This document shows positions 1-7,771 of a stretch of 34,474 nucleotides of DNA, one piece after another. The stretch covers positions 1 to 34,474 of the forward strand of contig DATMFQ010000049.1 of the NCBI GenBank assembly GCA_035556075.1, read 5' to 3'. A program made the position numbers and the translations under genes. This DNA comes from 73-13 sp035556075. GTDB lineage: Bacteria > Actinomycetota > Actinomycetes > Actinomycetales > Microbacteriaceae. Within the stretch, counting starts at the first letter, position 1. The number at the start of each line of letters is the position of its first letter. A model generated the notes under the pieces. The model was not told where the DNA came from and did not search any database. It saw nothing but the letters and a program-made list of their open reading frames with translations.

Positions 1-170
1 TCGAGGCCGGTCCGCCAGGTGTAATTCCACTGGCCGCCCCAGTCCGCCTGCTTCTCGAAGCACACCAGCTCGGGGATCTCGGCACCGCCCCGCGCGGCCG
101 ACTCAAAGGCCCGCAGCTGCGCCATCCCACTCGGGCCAGCACCGATGATTGCTACTCGTTTCGTCTGCAT
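1..170 (-). CDS. Flavin-containing monooxygenase, trimethylamine-monooxygenase-like (N-terminal fragment)
   Basis: Only the first 56 codons are in the window; the gene continues past the left edge. The start is the ATG whose complement is at 168-170, preceded by a GGAACGAG-type ribosome binding site. The N-terminus has a dinucleotide-binding strand and the FAD-binding GxGxxG motif as GAGPSG (residues 11-16). It then reads QLRAF, EIPELVCFEK and WGGQWNYTWRTGL, a pattern I recognise from bacterial class B flavin monooxygenases of the trimethylamine monooxygenase (Tmm) group. Those enzymes use NADPH and O2 to oxidise trimethylamine to its N-oxide in the cytoplasm. The substrate is inferred from the N-terminus alone, so the family is firm and the substrate is not. 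It is divergent from the MMPL operon. Confidence 0.82.
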   Translation of the reverse strand, partial: MQTKRVAIIGAGPSGMAQLRAFESAARGGAEIPELVCFEKQADWGGQWNYTWRTGL

Positions 171-494
171 CTCGTTCCGTTCTGTGTCTCCGTGAGTAGC
201 CGCTGCTCGGACGCAGGCTCGCGAAGGACCGGTACGGAATCGCGTCGGGATTCCTCGCCTCGTCGAGATGCGCCAAACGCTGATCGGGAAACTGCAGCTC
301 AACCGATCGCGCGAGAGCGACCTCTCAAGGATAGCGGATCCTTGCCAGAAAAAGTGCTGATGACGCGGCTCAGGCTCGTACGTCGCGGGCTTCATCGTCA
401 CCCGAATCGGCAGGTGAGCTCATCCATTCGGATGATCCGGGATTCAGCCCGACCCCCGATGATCGGCGGCACGCACCCTGGTGGAGTCGTTTGT
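171..494. other. Divergent intergenic region, FMO / MMPL
   Basis: These 324 bases lie between the divergent monooxygenase and MMPL genes. An open frame runs upstream from the MMPL start to a GTG at 192, but that stretch is arginine-rich and low in complexity, and a good ribosome binding site precedes the later ATG at 495, so I treat it as non-coding. It must hold promoters for both directions, though I could not settle on convincing -35/-10 pairs. The only clear structure is the short palindrome at 326-344. Confidence 0.5.
326..344. promoter_or_regulatory. Short inverted repeat, possible operator
   Basis: CAAGGAT and ATCCTTG form perfect 7-bp arms around a 5-base spacer in the divergent FMO/MMPL region. 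The size would suit an operator for a dimeric regulator, for example the response regulator encoded downstream, but nothing in the sequence ties it to a particular protein. A chance palindrome of this length is possible. Confidence 0.3.
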
Positions 495-2615
495 ATGCCT
501 GCACTCCCGGCCCACACCAGCGTCCCGTCGAGTGTCCGATCTCGCATCGCGACGAGCCTCACCTCCCGCCGCGGGGCCTGGGTCTGGCTCGGCGCTGGCC
601 TGCTCGTCATCGTCGCCCTCTTCGGTCTGTTCACCGGCACGACGGCGGCCGCGCAAAGCTCGCAGGCACCGGTCGATTCCGAGTCCGCGCGGGTGAGCGA
701 GCTGCTGGAGCAGTTCCCGAATGCGGATCGCCAGTCCGTCCTCGTCGTCGCCAGCCGCGCCGACAGCGCGGCCCTGACCAGCGCAGATCTCGACGGGCTG
801 ACGGCACTCCTGCCAGCCCTCGACACGCACTCGGAGGCGCCCTCCTCCGGCCCGATCCTGAGCGACGACAGCCAGGCGGCACTCATCGTCATCCCGATCG
901 CGGTCGGCGACACCAACGCGGCGACAGCGACGACGATCGACGCGATCCGGGCCGAGCTCGCCGACCACACCCCCGACGGGATCGTAACGCAGGTCACCGG
1001 CGGGCCGGCATTCAAAGCGGACATCGCCGCCGCGTTCGACGGTGCCGACTTCACGCTGCTCCTCGTGACGATCGTCATCGTCGCGCTGCTGCTCATCGTC
1101 ACCTACCGCTCACCGGTGCTGTGGCTCGTGCCGCTCCTGGTCATCGCGCTCGCCGACGGGCTCGCCGGCCGGGCGACCGCGGCAGCCGGAGCCGCGCTCG
1201 GCCTGCAGTTCGACGCCGGCATCATCAGCGTGCTCGTGTTCGGGGCTGGGACGAACTACGCGCTGTTGCTCATCTCCCGCTACCGGGAGGAGCTGCAACT
1301 GACGGCCGACCACCGGCGAGCACTCAGCACCGCCTGGCAGCGGACGGTCGGCGCGATCCTGGCCTCGAACCTCACCGTCGTCCTTGCCCTCCTCACCCTC
1401 GTGCTCGCCGTCATCCCCGGCACGCACGGAATCGGGGTGTCCTCGGCGATCGGGCTCATCATCGCGCTCGCCGCCGTGCTCTTCGTCCTCCCGCCATTCC
1501 TCGCGGTCTGCGGACGGCGGATCTTCTGGCCATTCGTCCCGCGCCCCGGTCAGGCCCGCCGGCAGGGCCGGATGTGGCGGGCGCTGGCCACCCGCGTCGT
1601 CGGGCGGCCCGTCGTGAGCCTCGTCGGCGGCGCGATGCTCCTCGGGATCATGGCGGCCGGGCTCCTCGGCACGACCGTCGGGCTCGACCAGGCCGGCCGC
1701 TTCCGGGTCGCCTCCGAATCGGCGGCCGGGCTCGACACGGTCGCCGCGCACTTCCCTGCGGGGGAGACCCAGCCGATCTGGGTGGTCACGGCCACGGACC
1801 AGGCCGACGAGGTCCTCGCGGCGATCGAGGAGGTCGACGGCATCGTCCGCGCGCACCCCGTCGCCGCCGACGGCGACGGCCTGACCAAGCTCATGGTGAC
1901 GAGCGAGTACGCACCGAGCACCCCGGATTCGCTCGCGCAGATCACCGCGCTGCGGGACGCGGTGCACGCCATCCCCGAGGCGAATGCGGTGGTCGGCGGC
2001 GGTGTCGCGACCGACCTCGACGCGCGGTCCGGCAACGCGAGGGACCTCTGGATCATCGCACCGCTCATCCTCGCGGTGAGCTTCCTCGTGCTCCTCATCC
2101 TGCTGCGCGCGATCGTGGCGCCGGTAGTGCTGCTCGTCATCAACCTCGCGAGCTCGGTCGCCGCGATCGGTGCGGGGGCGTGGCTCAGCCGCGTCGTGTT
2201 CGGCCAGCCGGCACTCGACGCGCAGGTGCCGCTGCTCGCATTCCTCTTCCTCGTCGCACTCGGCATCGACTACACGATCTTCCTCGTCCACCGCGCCCGC
2301 ACCGAGGCGAAGCGGCTCGGCACCCGGGCGGGGATGGTCGAAGCGGTCACCCACACCGGCAGCGTCATCACGAGCGCGGGACTCGTCCTCGCCGCGGTCT
2401 TCGCCGCCCTCGGGGTGCTCCCGCTCGTCGTGCTCGGTCAGCTCGGGCTCATCGTCGGGGTCGGCGTCATCGTCGATACGCTCGTCGTGCGCACCGTCAT
2501 CGTGCTTGCCGTCTTCAGCCTCCTCGGCGATCGGATCTGGTGGCCAGGCCGTCTCACGGCGCAGCAGGGAGAATTGACGGATGAGCCTCGTCAGCGCACC
2601 GCTGCAGCGCACTGA
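495..2615 (+). CDS. MMPL-family (RND superfamily) membrane transporter
   Basis: A 706-residue proton-driven exporter of the MMPL family, inner membrane. The start at 495 is chosen because GGTGGAG lies 8-9 bases upstream; the frame is open back to 192. Two homologous halves are visible. TM1 is at about residues 27-46, followed by an extracellular domain (50-185), then a helix block (186-345) containing GAGTNYALLLISRYREEL. The second half has another extracellular domain (395-515) and a helix block (518-690) containing ALGIDYTIFLVHRARTE. The second half keeps the Asp-Tyr pair (D592, Y593) used for proton relay in MmpL3-type proteins; in the first half the equivalent position is Asn (N254). The stop overlaps the next gene by 35 bases, so it is translationally coupled to a two-component system. 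The substrate is unknown; lipid or drug export is typical of the family. Confidence 0.88.
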   Translation: MPALPAHTSVPSSVRSRIATSLTSRRGAWVWLGAGLLVIVALFGLFTGTTAAAQSSQAPVDSESARVSELLEQFPNADRQSVLVVASRADSAALTSADLDGLTALLPALDTHSEAPSSGPILSDDSQAALIVIPIAVGDTNAATATTIDAIRAELADHTPDGIVTQVTGGPAFKADIAAAFDGADFTLLLVTIVIVALLLIVTYRSPVLWLVPLLVIALADGLAGRATAAAGAALGLQFDAGIISVLVFGAGTNYALLLISRYREELQLTADHRRALSTAWQRTVGAILASNLTVVLALLTLVLAVIPGTHGIGVSSAIGLIIALAAVLFVLPPFLAVCGRRIFWPFVPRPGQARRQGRMWRALATRVVGRPVVSLVGGAMLLGIMAAGLLGTTVGLDQAGRFRVASESAAGLDTVAAHFPAGETQPIWVVTATDQADEVLAAIEEVDGIVRAHPVAADGDGLTKLMVTSEYAPSTPDSLAQITALRDAVHAIPEANAVVGGGVATDLDARSGNARDLWIIAPLILAVSFLVLLILLRAIVAPVVLLVINLASSVAAIGAGAWLSRVVFGQPALDAQVPLLAFLFLVALGIDYTIFLVHRARTEAKRLGTRAGMVEAVTHTGSVITSAGLVLAAVFAALGVLPLVVLGQLGLIVGVGVIVDTLVVRTVIVLAVFSLLGDRIWWPGRLTAQQGELTDEPRQRTAAAH

Positions 2616-3861
2616 CACACCCGGGCCGAGCCCGGTCGCCGCGAGCATGCTGGCCATGACGATCGGCCAACACCTCATGGCGGTCGGGCTCACCGCAATC
2701 GGGGTCATCCTCGGCATCCGACAGGGCGCGTCGATCCCACTGGTCGTCATCGCCGGGGCGGCGATCCTCCTCTGGCACACCGGTGGTGCGATCCTGCTGC
2801 GTCGCCTGCGCCGGCCCAGCGTCATCATCTGGTGGCTCATCGGCCTCGGCGTGCTCTGGGTCGGGGCGGTCGCGGTCACCTCGGAGTTCATCTGGCTCGG
2901 CTTCCTCCTCTGGCTCCTGCTCGGCCACCTCCTGCCGCTGTGGTGGGGCATCACGGGCTCGGCCCTCGTGCTCGCCATCGTCATCGCGGCCCCCGTGCTG
3001 CACCACGGCACAACGAGCTACGCGAATGTGTTTGGCCCGCTCATCGGCGGGGTCTTCGCCTTCGGCATCTCCCGCGGGTACCTGCAGCTCCTGCGGGACG
3101 CGACCGAGCGCGAACACCTTGTCGCGTCGCTGCGCCAAGCCCGCGACGACACCGCCGCGCTCCAGGATGAGCTCCTGCTCGCGCAGCGGCACGCCGGCGC
3201 CATCGCCGAGCGCACCCGCATCTCCCGAGACATCCACGACACCGTCGCGCAATCGCTGTCCTCCATCCGTCTGCTCGCGCACGCCGAAGCCCACCGGACC
3301 TCGGCGCCGGAGGCGTCTCGCGCATTCCTCCAGCTCGAATCCCTCGCGAGCGACGGCCTCGTCGACGCGCGCCGCATCGTCGACGCGCTCCTGCCTGCGG
3401 AGCTCGACGACTCCGCGCTCGCGCCGGCGCTGCGGCGCATGCTCGACCGGGCGCACGATGAGACCGGGCTCGACGTGGAGCTCCACGTCGACGAGCTCCT
3501 CCCCCTGCTCCCGACCGAGGTCGAGGTCGCGCTGCTGCGCACCGCGCAATCCGCACTCGCGAATGTGCGGCGGCACGCACACGCGACGCGCGTCGTCATG
3601 AGCCTCATCGACGACGGGGAGCTCGTGCGGCTCGACGTGATTGACGACGGTGACGGCTTCGACGCGACCGAGGTGGGCGAGGCGGAGCGCTCCGGCGAGG
3701 TTGGGGCATCGAGCCATGGGCTGCGAGTCATGCGGGCGCGGCTCCGGGAGCTCGGCGGCGGGCTCGACGTCGAGAGCGCGCCCGGCGAGGGGACCGCGAT
3801 CTCGGCGCACTTGCCCGTGCACCTCGGGACCGCGCCCACGCGAGCCGGGGAGCCATCGTGA
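2581..3861 (+). CDS. Sensor histidine kinase, HisKA_3 / NarL-type
   Basis: A 426-residue membrane sensor kinase. The start at 2581 follows AGGGAG by 9 bases. Residues 24-165 hold about six hydrophobic segments with almost no extracytoplasmic domain, as in sensors that detect signals within the membrane or through a partner. A short coiled linker (170-210) leads to the HisKA_3 dimerisation region ERTRISRDIHDTVAQSL, with phospho-acceptor His219. The HATPase_c domain shows the N-box around 325-334 (ALANVRRHAH), G1 as DDGDGF (355-360), SHGLRVMRAR (378-387) and the GEGT loop (402-405). The gene lies between the MMPL transporter (35-base overlap) and its response regulator (4-base overlap). Sensing the transporter's substrate or envelope stress, and controlling the exporter, is inference from this coupling. 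Confidence 0.9.
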   Translation: MSLVSAPLQRTDTPGPSPVAASMLAMTIGQHLMAVGLTAIGVILGIRQGASIPLVVIAGAAILLWHTGGAILLRRLRRPSVIIWWLIGLGVLWVGAVAVTSEFIWLGFLLWLLLGHLLPLWWGITGSALVLAIVIAAPVLHHGTTSYANVFGPLIGGVFAFGISRGYLQLLRDATEREHLVASLRQARDDTAALQDELLLAQRHAGAIAERTRISRDIHDTVAQSLSSIRLLAHAEAHRTSAPEASRAFLQLESLASDGLVDARRIVDALLPAELDDSALAPALRRMLDRAHDETGLDVELHVDELLPLLPTEVEVALLRTAQSALANVRRHAHATRVVMSLIDDGELVRLDVIDDGDGFDATEVGEAERSGEVGASSHGLRVMRARLRELGGGLDVESAPGEGTAISAHLPVHLGTAPTRAGEPS

Positions 3862-4478
3862 GCGTCACGGTCCTCATCGTCGACGACCACCCGGTCGTCC
3901 GCAGCGGGCTGCGCGCCGTGCTCGACGCCGACGCCGGTGTGCAGGTCATCGGTGAGGCCGCGACCGGCGAAGAGGCGGTGACACTGGCGACCCACCTGCG
4001 CCCCGACGTCGTGCTCTGCGACCTGCGGCTCGGCGCTGGGATCGACGGCATCCAGACCACCGCGGCGCTCCGCGCACTCGAGCCGGCCCCCGCCGTGCTC
4101 ATCCTCACGACCTTCGACCGCGACGCCGAGGTGCTCGGCGCGATCGAGGCCGGGGCGGCCGGCTACCTCCTCAAGGATGTCGCCCCGAGCGCCATCCTGG
4201 CGGGGATCCAACGTGCCGCCCGGGGTGACACCGTGCTCACCCCCGAGCTCGCGTCGCGCGTCCTCAAGGGCCTGCGCGATCCGCTGCCGAAGCTCACCGA
4301 GCGCGAGATCGAGGTGCTGCGCCACCTCGCTGAGGGGGCGGCGAACAAGGAGATCGCACGGGCGCTCTATGTCACCGAGGCGACCGTCAAGAGCCACCTC
4401 GCGCACATCTTCACGAAACTCGGCGTCGACAGCCGTTCACGCGCGATCCACCAGGCCCGCGAACGCGGGCTTATCTGA
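3858..4478 (+). CDS. Response regulator, NarL/LuxR family
   Basis: A 206-residue DNA-binding response regulator, cognate to the kinase whose stop it overlaps (GTGA at 3858-3861). The receiver domain (residues 3-120) has acidic pocket D9/D10, phospho-acceptor D55 in VLCDLRLG, the switch Thr in LILTTFD (84-85) and Lys106 in GYLLKD. The C-terminal LuxR-type helix-turn-helix (about 140-204) reads LTEREIEVLRHLAEGAANKEIARALYVTEATVKSHLAHI in overlapping family motifs. It probably autoregulates the operon and controls the MMPL gene; the only operator candidate seen is the weak palindrome at 326-344. A strong hairpin follows the stop. Confidence 0.93.
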   Translation: MSVTVLIVDDHPVVRSGLRAVLDADAGVQVIGEAATGEEAVTLATHLRPDVVLCDLRLGAGIDGIQTTAALRALEPAPAVLILTTFDRDAEVLGAIEAGAAGYLLKDVAPSAILAGIQRAARGDTVLTPELASRVLKGLRDPLPKLTEREIEVLRHLAEGAANKEIARALYVTEATVKSHLAHIFTKLGVDSRSRAIHQARERGLI

Positions 4479-4538
4479 GCGCGCGTCCGCAGGCAGCATG
4501 CATCGCCCCGGTTTGCGCCGAGTGGGCAAGCGCCCGGC

Positions 4539-4574
4539 GCACGGCGGGCCGACCTGACCCGCCGCCCGCCGTGC
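4539..4574. terminator. Bidirectional hairpin between response regulator and catalase genes
   Basis: GCACGGCGGG (4539-4548) and CCCGCCGTGC (4565-4574) make a perfect 10-bp GC-rich stem with a 16-base loop. It sits between convergent genes ending at 4478 and 4582. There is no T-tract on either side, which is common for actinobacterial terminators. Confidence 0.65.
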
Positions 4575-4581
4575 ACTCCCG

Positions 4582-6084
4582 CTACTCGTCCGAGTCGGTG
4601 CCCATGCCGGGCGTGGAGACGCCTGCCGCGCCCGCCTTCACCGCGTCCTCGATGCGCTGGCCGATCGCCTGATCGACCTGCTTCCAGTACTGGAAGGCGT
4701 TCGACAGGACCGGCTCCTTGACCCCGTCGAGCGCGCCCGCGACGGTCGTGACGAACTCGTCACGCTGGGCGTCGCTGAACACCTCGCGCACGAGCGTGCC
4801 GGCCTGGCCGAAGTCGTCGTCATCGGCGCGAAGGTCGTACGCGTGCCGGGTCAGCTCGCCATCAGCCTCCCAGCCGTTCTCGACGGGACCCTCCTCGTCC
4901 GACCAGGAGTCGCCGAAGGAGTTCGGGGCGTACACCGAGCGGGCGCCCGTGTGCTCGACCCACATGTTGCCCTCGAAGTTGTACGTGTGGACCTCGTTGA
5001 TCGGCTTGTTGACCGGCAGCTGCTGGAAGTTCGTGCCGATGCGGTAGCGCTGCGCGTCCTGGTACGAGAACGTGCGGCCGAGCAGCATCTTGTCCGGCGA
5101 GTTGCCGGTGCCCGGGACCATGTTCGCCGGCGAGAAGCCGGCCTGCTCGATCTGGGCGAAGAAGTTCTCGGGGTTGCGGTTCAGCGTCATCGTGCCGACC
5201 TTGATCCGCGGGTAGTCCGCCTTCGGCCACACCTTCGTGAGGTCGAAGGGGTTGAAGCGGTACGTCTTCGCCTCCTCGTACGGCATGACCTGGAAGTAGA
5301 GGTCCCACGAGGGGTGCTCCCCGCGCGCGATCGCCTCGAACAGGTCCTGGCGGTGGTAGTCGCCGTTGGCACCCGCGAGGCGCTCGGCCTCCTCGTTGCT
5401 GAGGAACTCGACGCCCTGGTTCGACATGAAATGCCACTTGACCCAGAATCGCTCGCCCGCCGCATTCACGAGTGAATAGGTGTGCGAGCTGTAGCCGTTC
5501 ATGTGCCGCCACGTCTTCGGCAGCCCGCGCTGGCCCATGAGATACGTGACCTGGTGGGCGGACTCGGGGTTGTTCGTCCAGAAGTCCCACTGCATCGTGC
5601 CGTCGCGCAGCCCGCTGTCGGGCAGGCGCTTCTGCGAGCGAATGAAGTGCGCGAACTTCATCGGGTCGCGGACGAAGAAGACCGGCGTGTTGTTACCGAC
5701 CATGTCGAAGTTGCCCTCGTCGGTGTAGAACTTCAGTGCGAAGCCGCGCACATCGCGCCAGGTGTCCGGCGAGCCCTGCTCCCCCGCGACCGTGGAGAAC
5801 CGCGCGAGCATCTCGGTCGTCTTGCCCGGCTGCAGGAAGTCAGCCTTGGTGTAGCGGGAGACATCCTCGGTCACCTCGAACGTGCCGAAAGCCCCGCCGC
5901 CCTTCGCGTGCGGGCGTCGCTCGGGCACATTCATCCGGTTGAAGTGCTGCATCGTCTCGATCAGGTGGTGATCGTGCAGCACGATCGGCCCGTCATTGCC
6001 CACGGTCAGCGAATTCCGATCGCTGACGGCCGGGATCCCTGCCTGGGTCGTGGAGCCGGTGGCGTGCGGTGTCTTCTTGTCCAT
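4582..6084 (-). CDS. katA: Monofunctional heme catalase
   Basis: A 500-residue clade-3-sized catalase that converts hydrogen peroxide to water and oxygen in the cytoplasm. The frame is open far upstream, but the start is the ATG at 6084, preceded by AAGGAGG at an ideal distance; sequence further upstream lacks any catalase similarity and overlaps the tRNA. Catalytic His59 lies in ERRPHAKGGGAFG, and the distal Asn in GNNTPVFFVRDP (around 131-132). The proximal heme-ligand Tyr341 lies in RTFSYQDAQRYRIG. NADPH-binding and wrapping regions look complete, so the enzyme should be active. It is monocistronic, convergent with the two-component operon. A structured inverted repeat lies 117-176 bases upstream of the start and may or may not take part in its control. 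No peroxide regulator gene (furA, oxyR) is adjacent. Confidence 0.95.
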   Translation of the reverse strand: MDKKTPHATGSTTQAGIPAVSDRNSLTVGNDGPIVLHDHHLIETMQHFNRMNVPERRPHAKGGGAFGTFEVTEDVSRYTKADFLQPGKTTEMLARFSTVAGEQGSPDTWRDVRGFALKFYTDEGNFDMVGNNTPVFFVRDPMKFAHFIRSQKRLPDSGLRDGTMQWDFWTNNPESAHQVTYLMGQRGLPKTWRHMNGYSSHTYSLVNAAGERFWVKWHFMSNQGVEFLSNEEAERLAGANGDYHRQDLFEAIARGEHPSWDLYFQVMPYEEAKTYRFNPFDLTKVWPKADYPRIKVGTMTLNRNPENFFAQIEQAGFSPANMVPGTGNSPDKMLLGRTFSYQDAQRYRIGTNFQQLPVNKPINEVHTYNFEGNMWVEHTGARSVYAPNSFGDSWSDEEGPVENGWEADGELTRHAYDLRADDDDFGQAGTLVREVFSDAQRDEFVTTVAGALDGVKEPVLSNAFQYWKQVDQAIGQRIEDAVKAGAAGVSTPGMGTDSDE

Positions 6085-6200
6085 CACATCCTCCTTCGTT
6101 GGCGAACACCCCATTGTCCCATCACGCGCGCACTCGCGCTCGCCGACGGTGGGCACACACCGGGACGAATGCGCGGGTACGGTCGTCCTGCGACGCCGGC

Positions 6201-6260
6201 TGTGCATGATCCCGCCACGTGTACACCGGATCTCGCGCACATCCGGCGAGATCATGCACA
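6201..6260. promoter_or_regulatory. Nested inverted repeat between tRNA-Ala and catalase
   Basis: TGTGCATGATC (6201-6211) and GATCATGCACA (6250-6260) are perfect 11-bp arms. Nested inside, CCGGAT (6226-6231) and ATCCGG (6241-6246) form a second 6-bp stem with a 9-base loop. It lies 64 bases beyond the tRNA 3' end and 117 bases before the catalase start, both on the minus strand. It could be the rsfS/tRNA transcription terminator or processing structure, or a regulatory leader of katA. The sequence alone does not decide. Confidence 0.5.
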
Positions 6261-6323
6261 TCGGGCGGCTCGGGGCGGCAACCCATCGCGAACGCGAGCA
6301 AGGCGCCCGTCCGGACAACGATT

Positions 6324-6399
6324 TGGTGGACCCGAGGGGATTCGAACCCCTGACCCCCTGCATGCCATGCAGGTGCGCTACCAACTGCGCCACGGGCCC
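6324..6399 (-). tRNA. tRNA-Ala(GGC)
   Basis: A 76-base tRNA read on the minus strand. The acceptor stem GGGCCCG pairs with CGGGTCC and contains the G3:U70 wobble that defines alanine identity, followed by discriminator A73 and an encoded CCA. The anticodon arm is CCTGC-ATGGCAT-GCAGG, giving anticodon GGC. The T-arm has the usual GGTTCGAATCC. It begins 17 bases after the rsfS stop and is probably co-transcribed with that gene, or has a promoter inside it. Confidence 0.97.
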
Positions 6400-6416
6400 G
6401 TTAGGACCCGTCAATA

Positions 6417-6833
6417 CTACACGCTCGCGGGGTCCCCGCCGGTCACCGCGTCCCCGCCGGACTCGAGCTCGAGCGGGATTACGGGGCAGTCGCTCCACAG
6501 CCGCTCAAGCCCGTAGTACATCCGCTCCTCCTCGTGGAAGACGTGCACGATGAGGTCGCCGAAGTCGAGGAGCACCCAGCGCCCCTGGCCGCGCCCCTCT
6601 CGGCGCAGCGGCTTCGCACCCGCGTCGAGCAGCTTGATCTCGACCTCGTCGGCGATCGCCTCGACCTGGCGCTCGTTGCGCCCCGAGACGAGGAGGAATG
6701 CGTCGGCGAACGGCAGCAGTGCACTCACGTCGAGCGCCACCAGGTCAGCACCCTGCTTGTCTGCTGCCGCGTGGGCGGCAATCGCCACGAGCGCGAGCGC
6801 GCGGTCGGGGGCCGACACGCGGCTCAAATCCAC
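6417..6833 (-). CDS. rsfS: Ribosome silencing factor RsfS
   Basis: A 138-residue member of the RsfS/Iojap (DUF143) family. These proteins bind L14 on the 50S subunit and block subunit joining in stationary phase or starvation. The family core is clear: ADKQGADLVALDVS, then PFADAFLLVSGRNERQVEAIADEV, then GRWVLLDFGDLIVHVFHEEERMYYGLERLW, ending in a short variable acidic tail. The start is a GTG at 6833 that overlaps the end of the upstream gene by 10 bases, so translation is probably coupled. It is the last protein gene of the rplU-rpmA-obg-proBA-nadD operon and is followed by tRNA-Ala. Position after nadD is typical for bacteria. Confidence 0.95.
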   Translation of the reverse strand: MDLSRVSAPDRALALVAIAAHAAADKQGADLVALDVSALLPFADAFLLVSGRNERQVEAIADEVEIKLLDAGAKPLRREGRGQGRWVLLDFGDLIVHVFHEEERMYYGLERLWSDCPVIPLELESGGDAVTGGDPASV

Positions 6834-7771
6834 CGCAGGACGACCGCGGTGACCACGAGTCCCGTGACGAGGACGGCGAGCACCGCCGCGGTGACGATGA
6901 GGACGTTGATGGCCCGGGAGGCGCGGGGCTTGCTGCCCGCGACGATCGGCGTGCCGAGCGCGTGCTGGCTGGCGATCGCGCTCGCCCGTAAGGGGGCCGC
7001 GGAGTCGCCCGTCACCGGGTGGGGCCCATCGAAGCCGTCGCTGAGGTCCGCGTCCGAGTCGAGCCGCTTGATCGCCCCGGTCGCGGCAAATTCGGGGCTC
7101 AGGGTGACCGAGCCGGTCAGGAGCATCTGACCGGTTTCGCCGAGCGGCCCACCGAGGTCAACGACCTTCGGGACCTCACTGACGACGAGCACGCTCGAGG
7201 TCGATGACCCGCCGACCTCACGGCTCGCCGTCACCTCGAGGTCGTCCTCCAGCTCAAGCTGTCGAGTCCAATGCCCCTCCGGCGCCGTCCACGTCGGCAC
7301 CGGCGCGCCCGCCACGGCGGGCACGGGCGCGAACGCCGACTGGGCAGTCTCCGACTGGGGCACCTCAGGCTGGGGCGCGGTCGGCTGCGGAGTTTCCGAT
7401 TGCGAGGCTTCAGCCGGGCGCGCTTCGGGCTGCGGCGCCGACTCGCGCGGAATGGATGCGCTCGGGCGGAAGTAGTGGGGCCCCGGTGCCACCGATGCTC
7501 CGGCCTCGGGCTCCGGCGCCACTTCGGGCTCCCCCTCGGCCACCGGCGCTGCGCTCGGCGTCACGATCGGGATGAGACCGGTCTCGCGCATCTCGCGGAG
7601 TCGGCGGCGCGTCAGCGGCTGCCCATCGGCATCGAGGACGACCTGTCCCCCCGTCGAGGCGGTGTCCTCGATCCCGGCCGTAGCCGCATCGACCGACGGC
7701 TGCTCGCCGGTGCCCGAGCGGGCTTCCCGTGCGGCACGGCGCGTCAGCGGCTGTTCAGGAGTGGAGTTCAT
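6824..7771 (-). CDS. Uncharacterised tail-anchored, proline-rich membrane protein
   Basis: A 315-residue protein of unknown function between nadD (4-base ATGA overlap) and rsfS (10-base overlap). A motif QPLTRRxxRE occurs twice, at residues 7-16 (QPLTRRAARE) and 51-60 (QPLTRRRLRE). A long low-complexity Pro/Glu/Gln/Ala region follows (about 80-165) with tandem PQSET/PQPTA-like units. A more ordered acidic segment lies at 170-235. The C-terminus is a single strong transmembrane helix (about 286-313) ending in RWI. There is no signal peptide, so the bulk should be cytoplasmic with a C-terminal anchor. The basic LTRR repeats could bind nucleic acid or ribosomes; that is speculation. Genes of this form appear in this operon position in related Micrococcales as far as I know, without a described role. 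Confidence 0.75.
   Translation of the reverse strand: MNSTPEQPLTRRAAREARSGTGEQPSVDAATAGIEDTASTGGQVVLDADGQPLTRRRLREMRETGLIPIVTPSAAPVAEGEPEVAPEPEAGASVAPGPHYFRPSASIPRESAPQPEARPAEASQSETPQPTAPQPEVPQSETAQSAFAPVPAVAGAPVPTWTAPEGHWTRQLELEDDLEVTASREVGGSSTSSVLVVSEVPKVVDLGGPLGETGQMLLTGSVTLSPEFAATGAIKRLDSDADLSDGFDGPHPVTGDSAAPLRASAIASQHALGTPIVAGSKPRASRAINVLIVTAAVLAVLVTGLVVTAVVLRWI

Noticed and set aside
192..494. 101-codon N-terminal extension of the MMPL protein from GTG 192
   Set aside because: Arg/Ser-rich sequence unlike MMPL N-termini, and a good ribosome binding site precedes the ATG at 495.
1110..3011. Long antisense open frame (633 codons) across the MMPL and kinase genes
   Set aside because: It is extremely rich in Arg, Asp and Glu, has no family resemblance, and lies opposite two well-recognised genes; high GC commonly leaves such frames open.
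6085..6498. N-terminal extension of catalase through the tRNA region
   Set aside because: The open frame runs through the complement of tRNA-Ala; a perfect AAGGAGG precedes the ATG at 6084 and catalase homology starts there.
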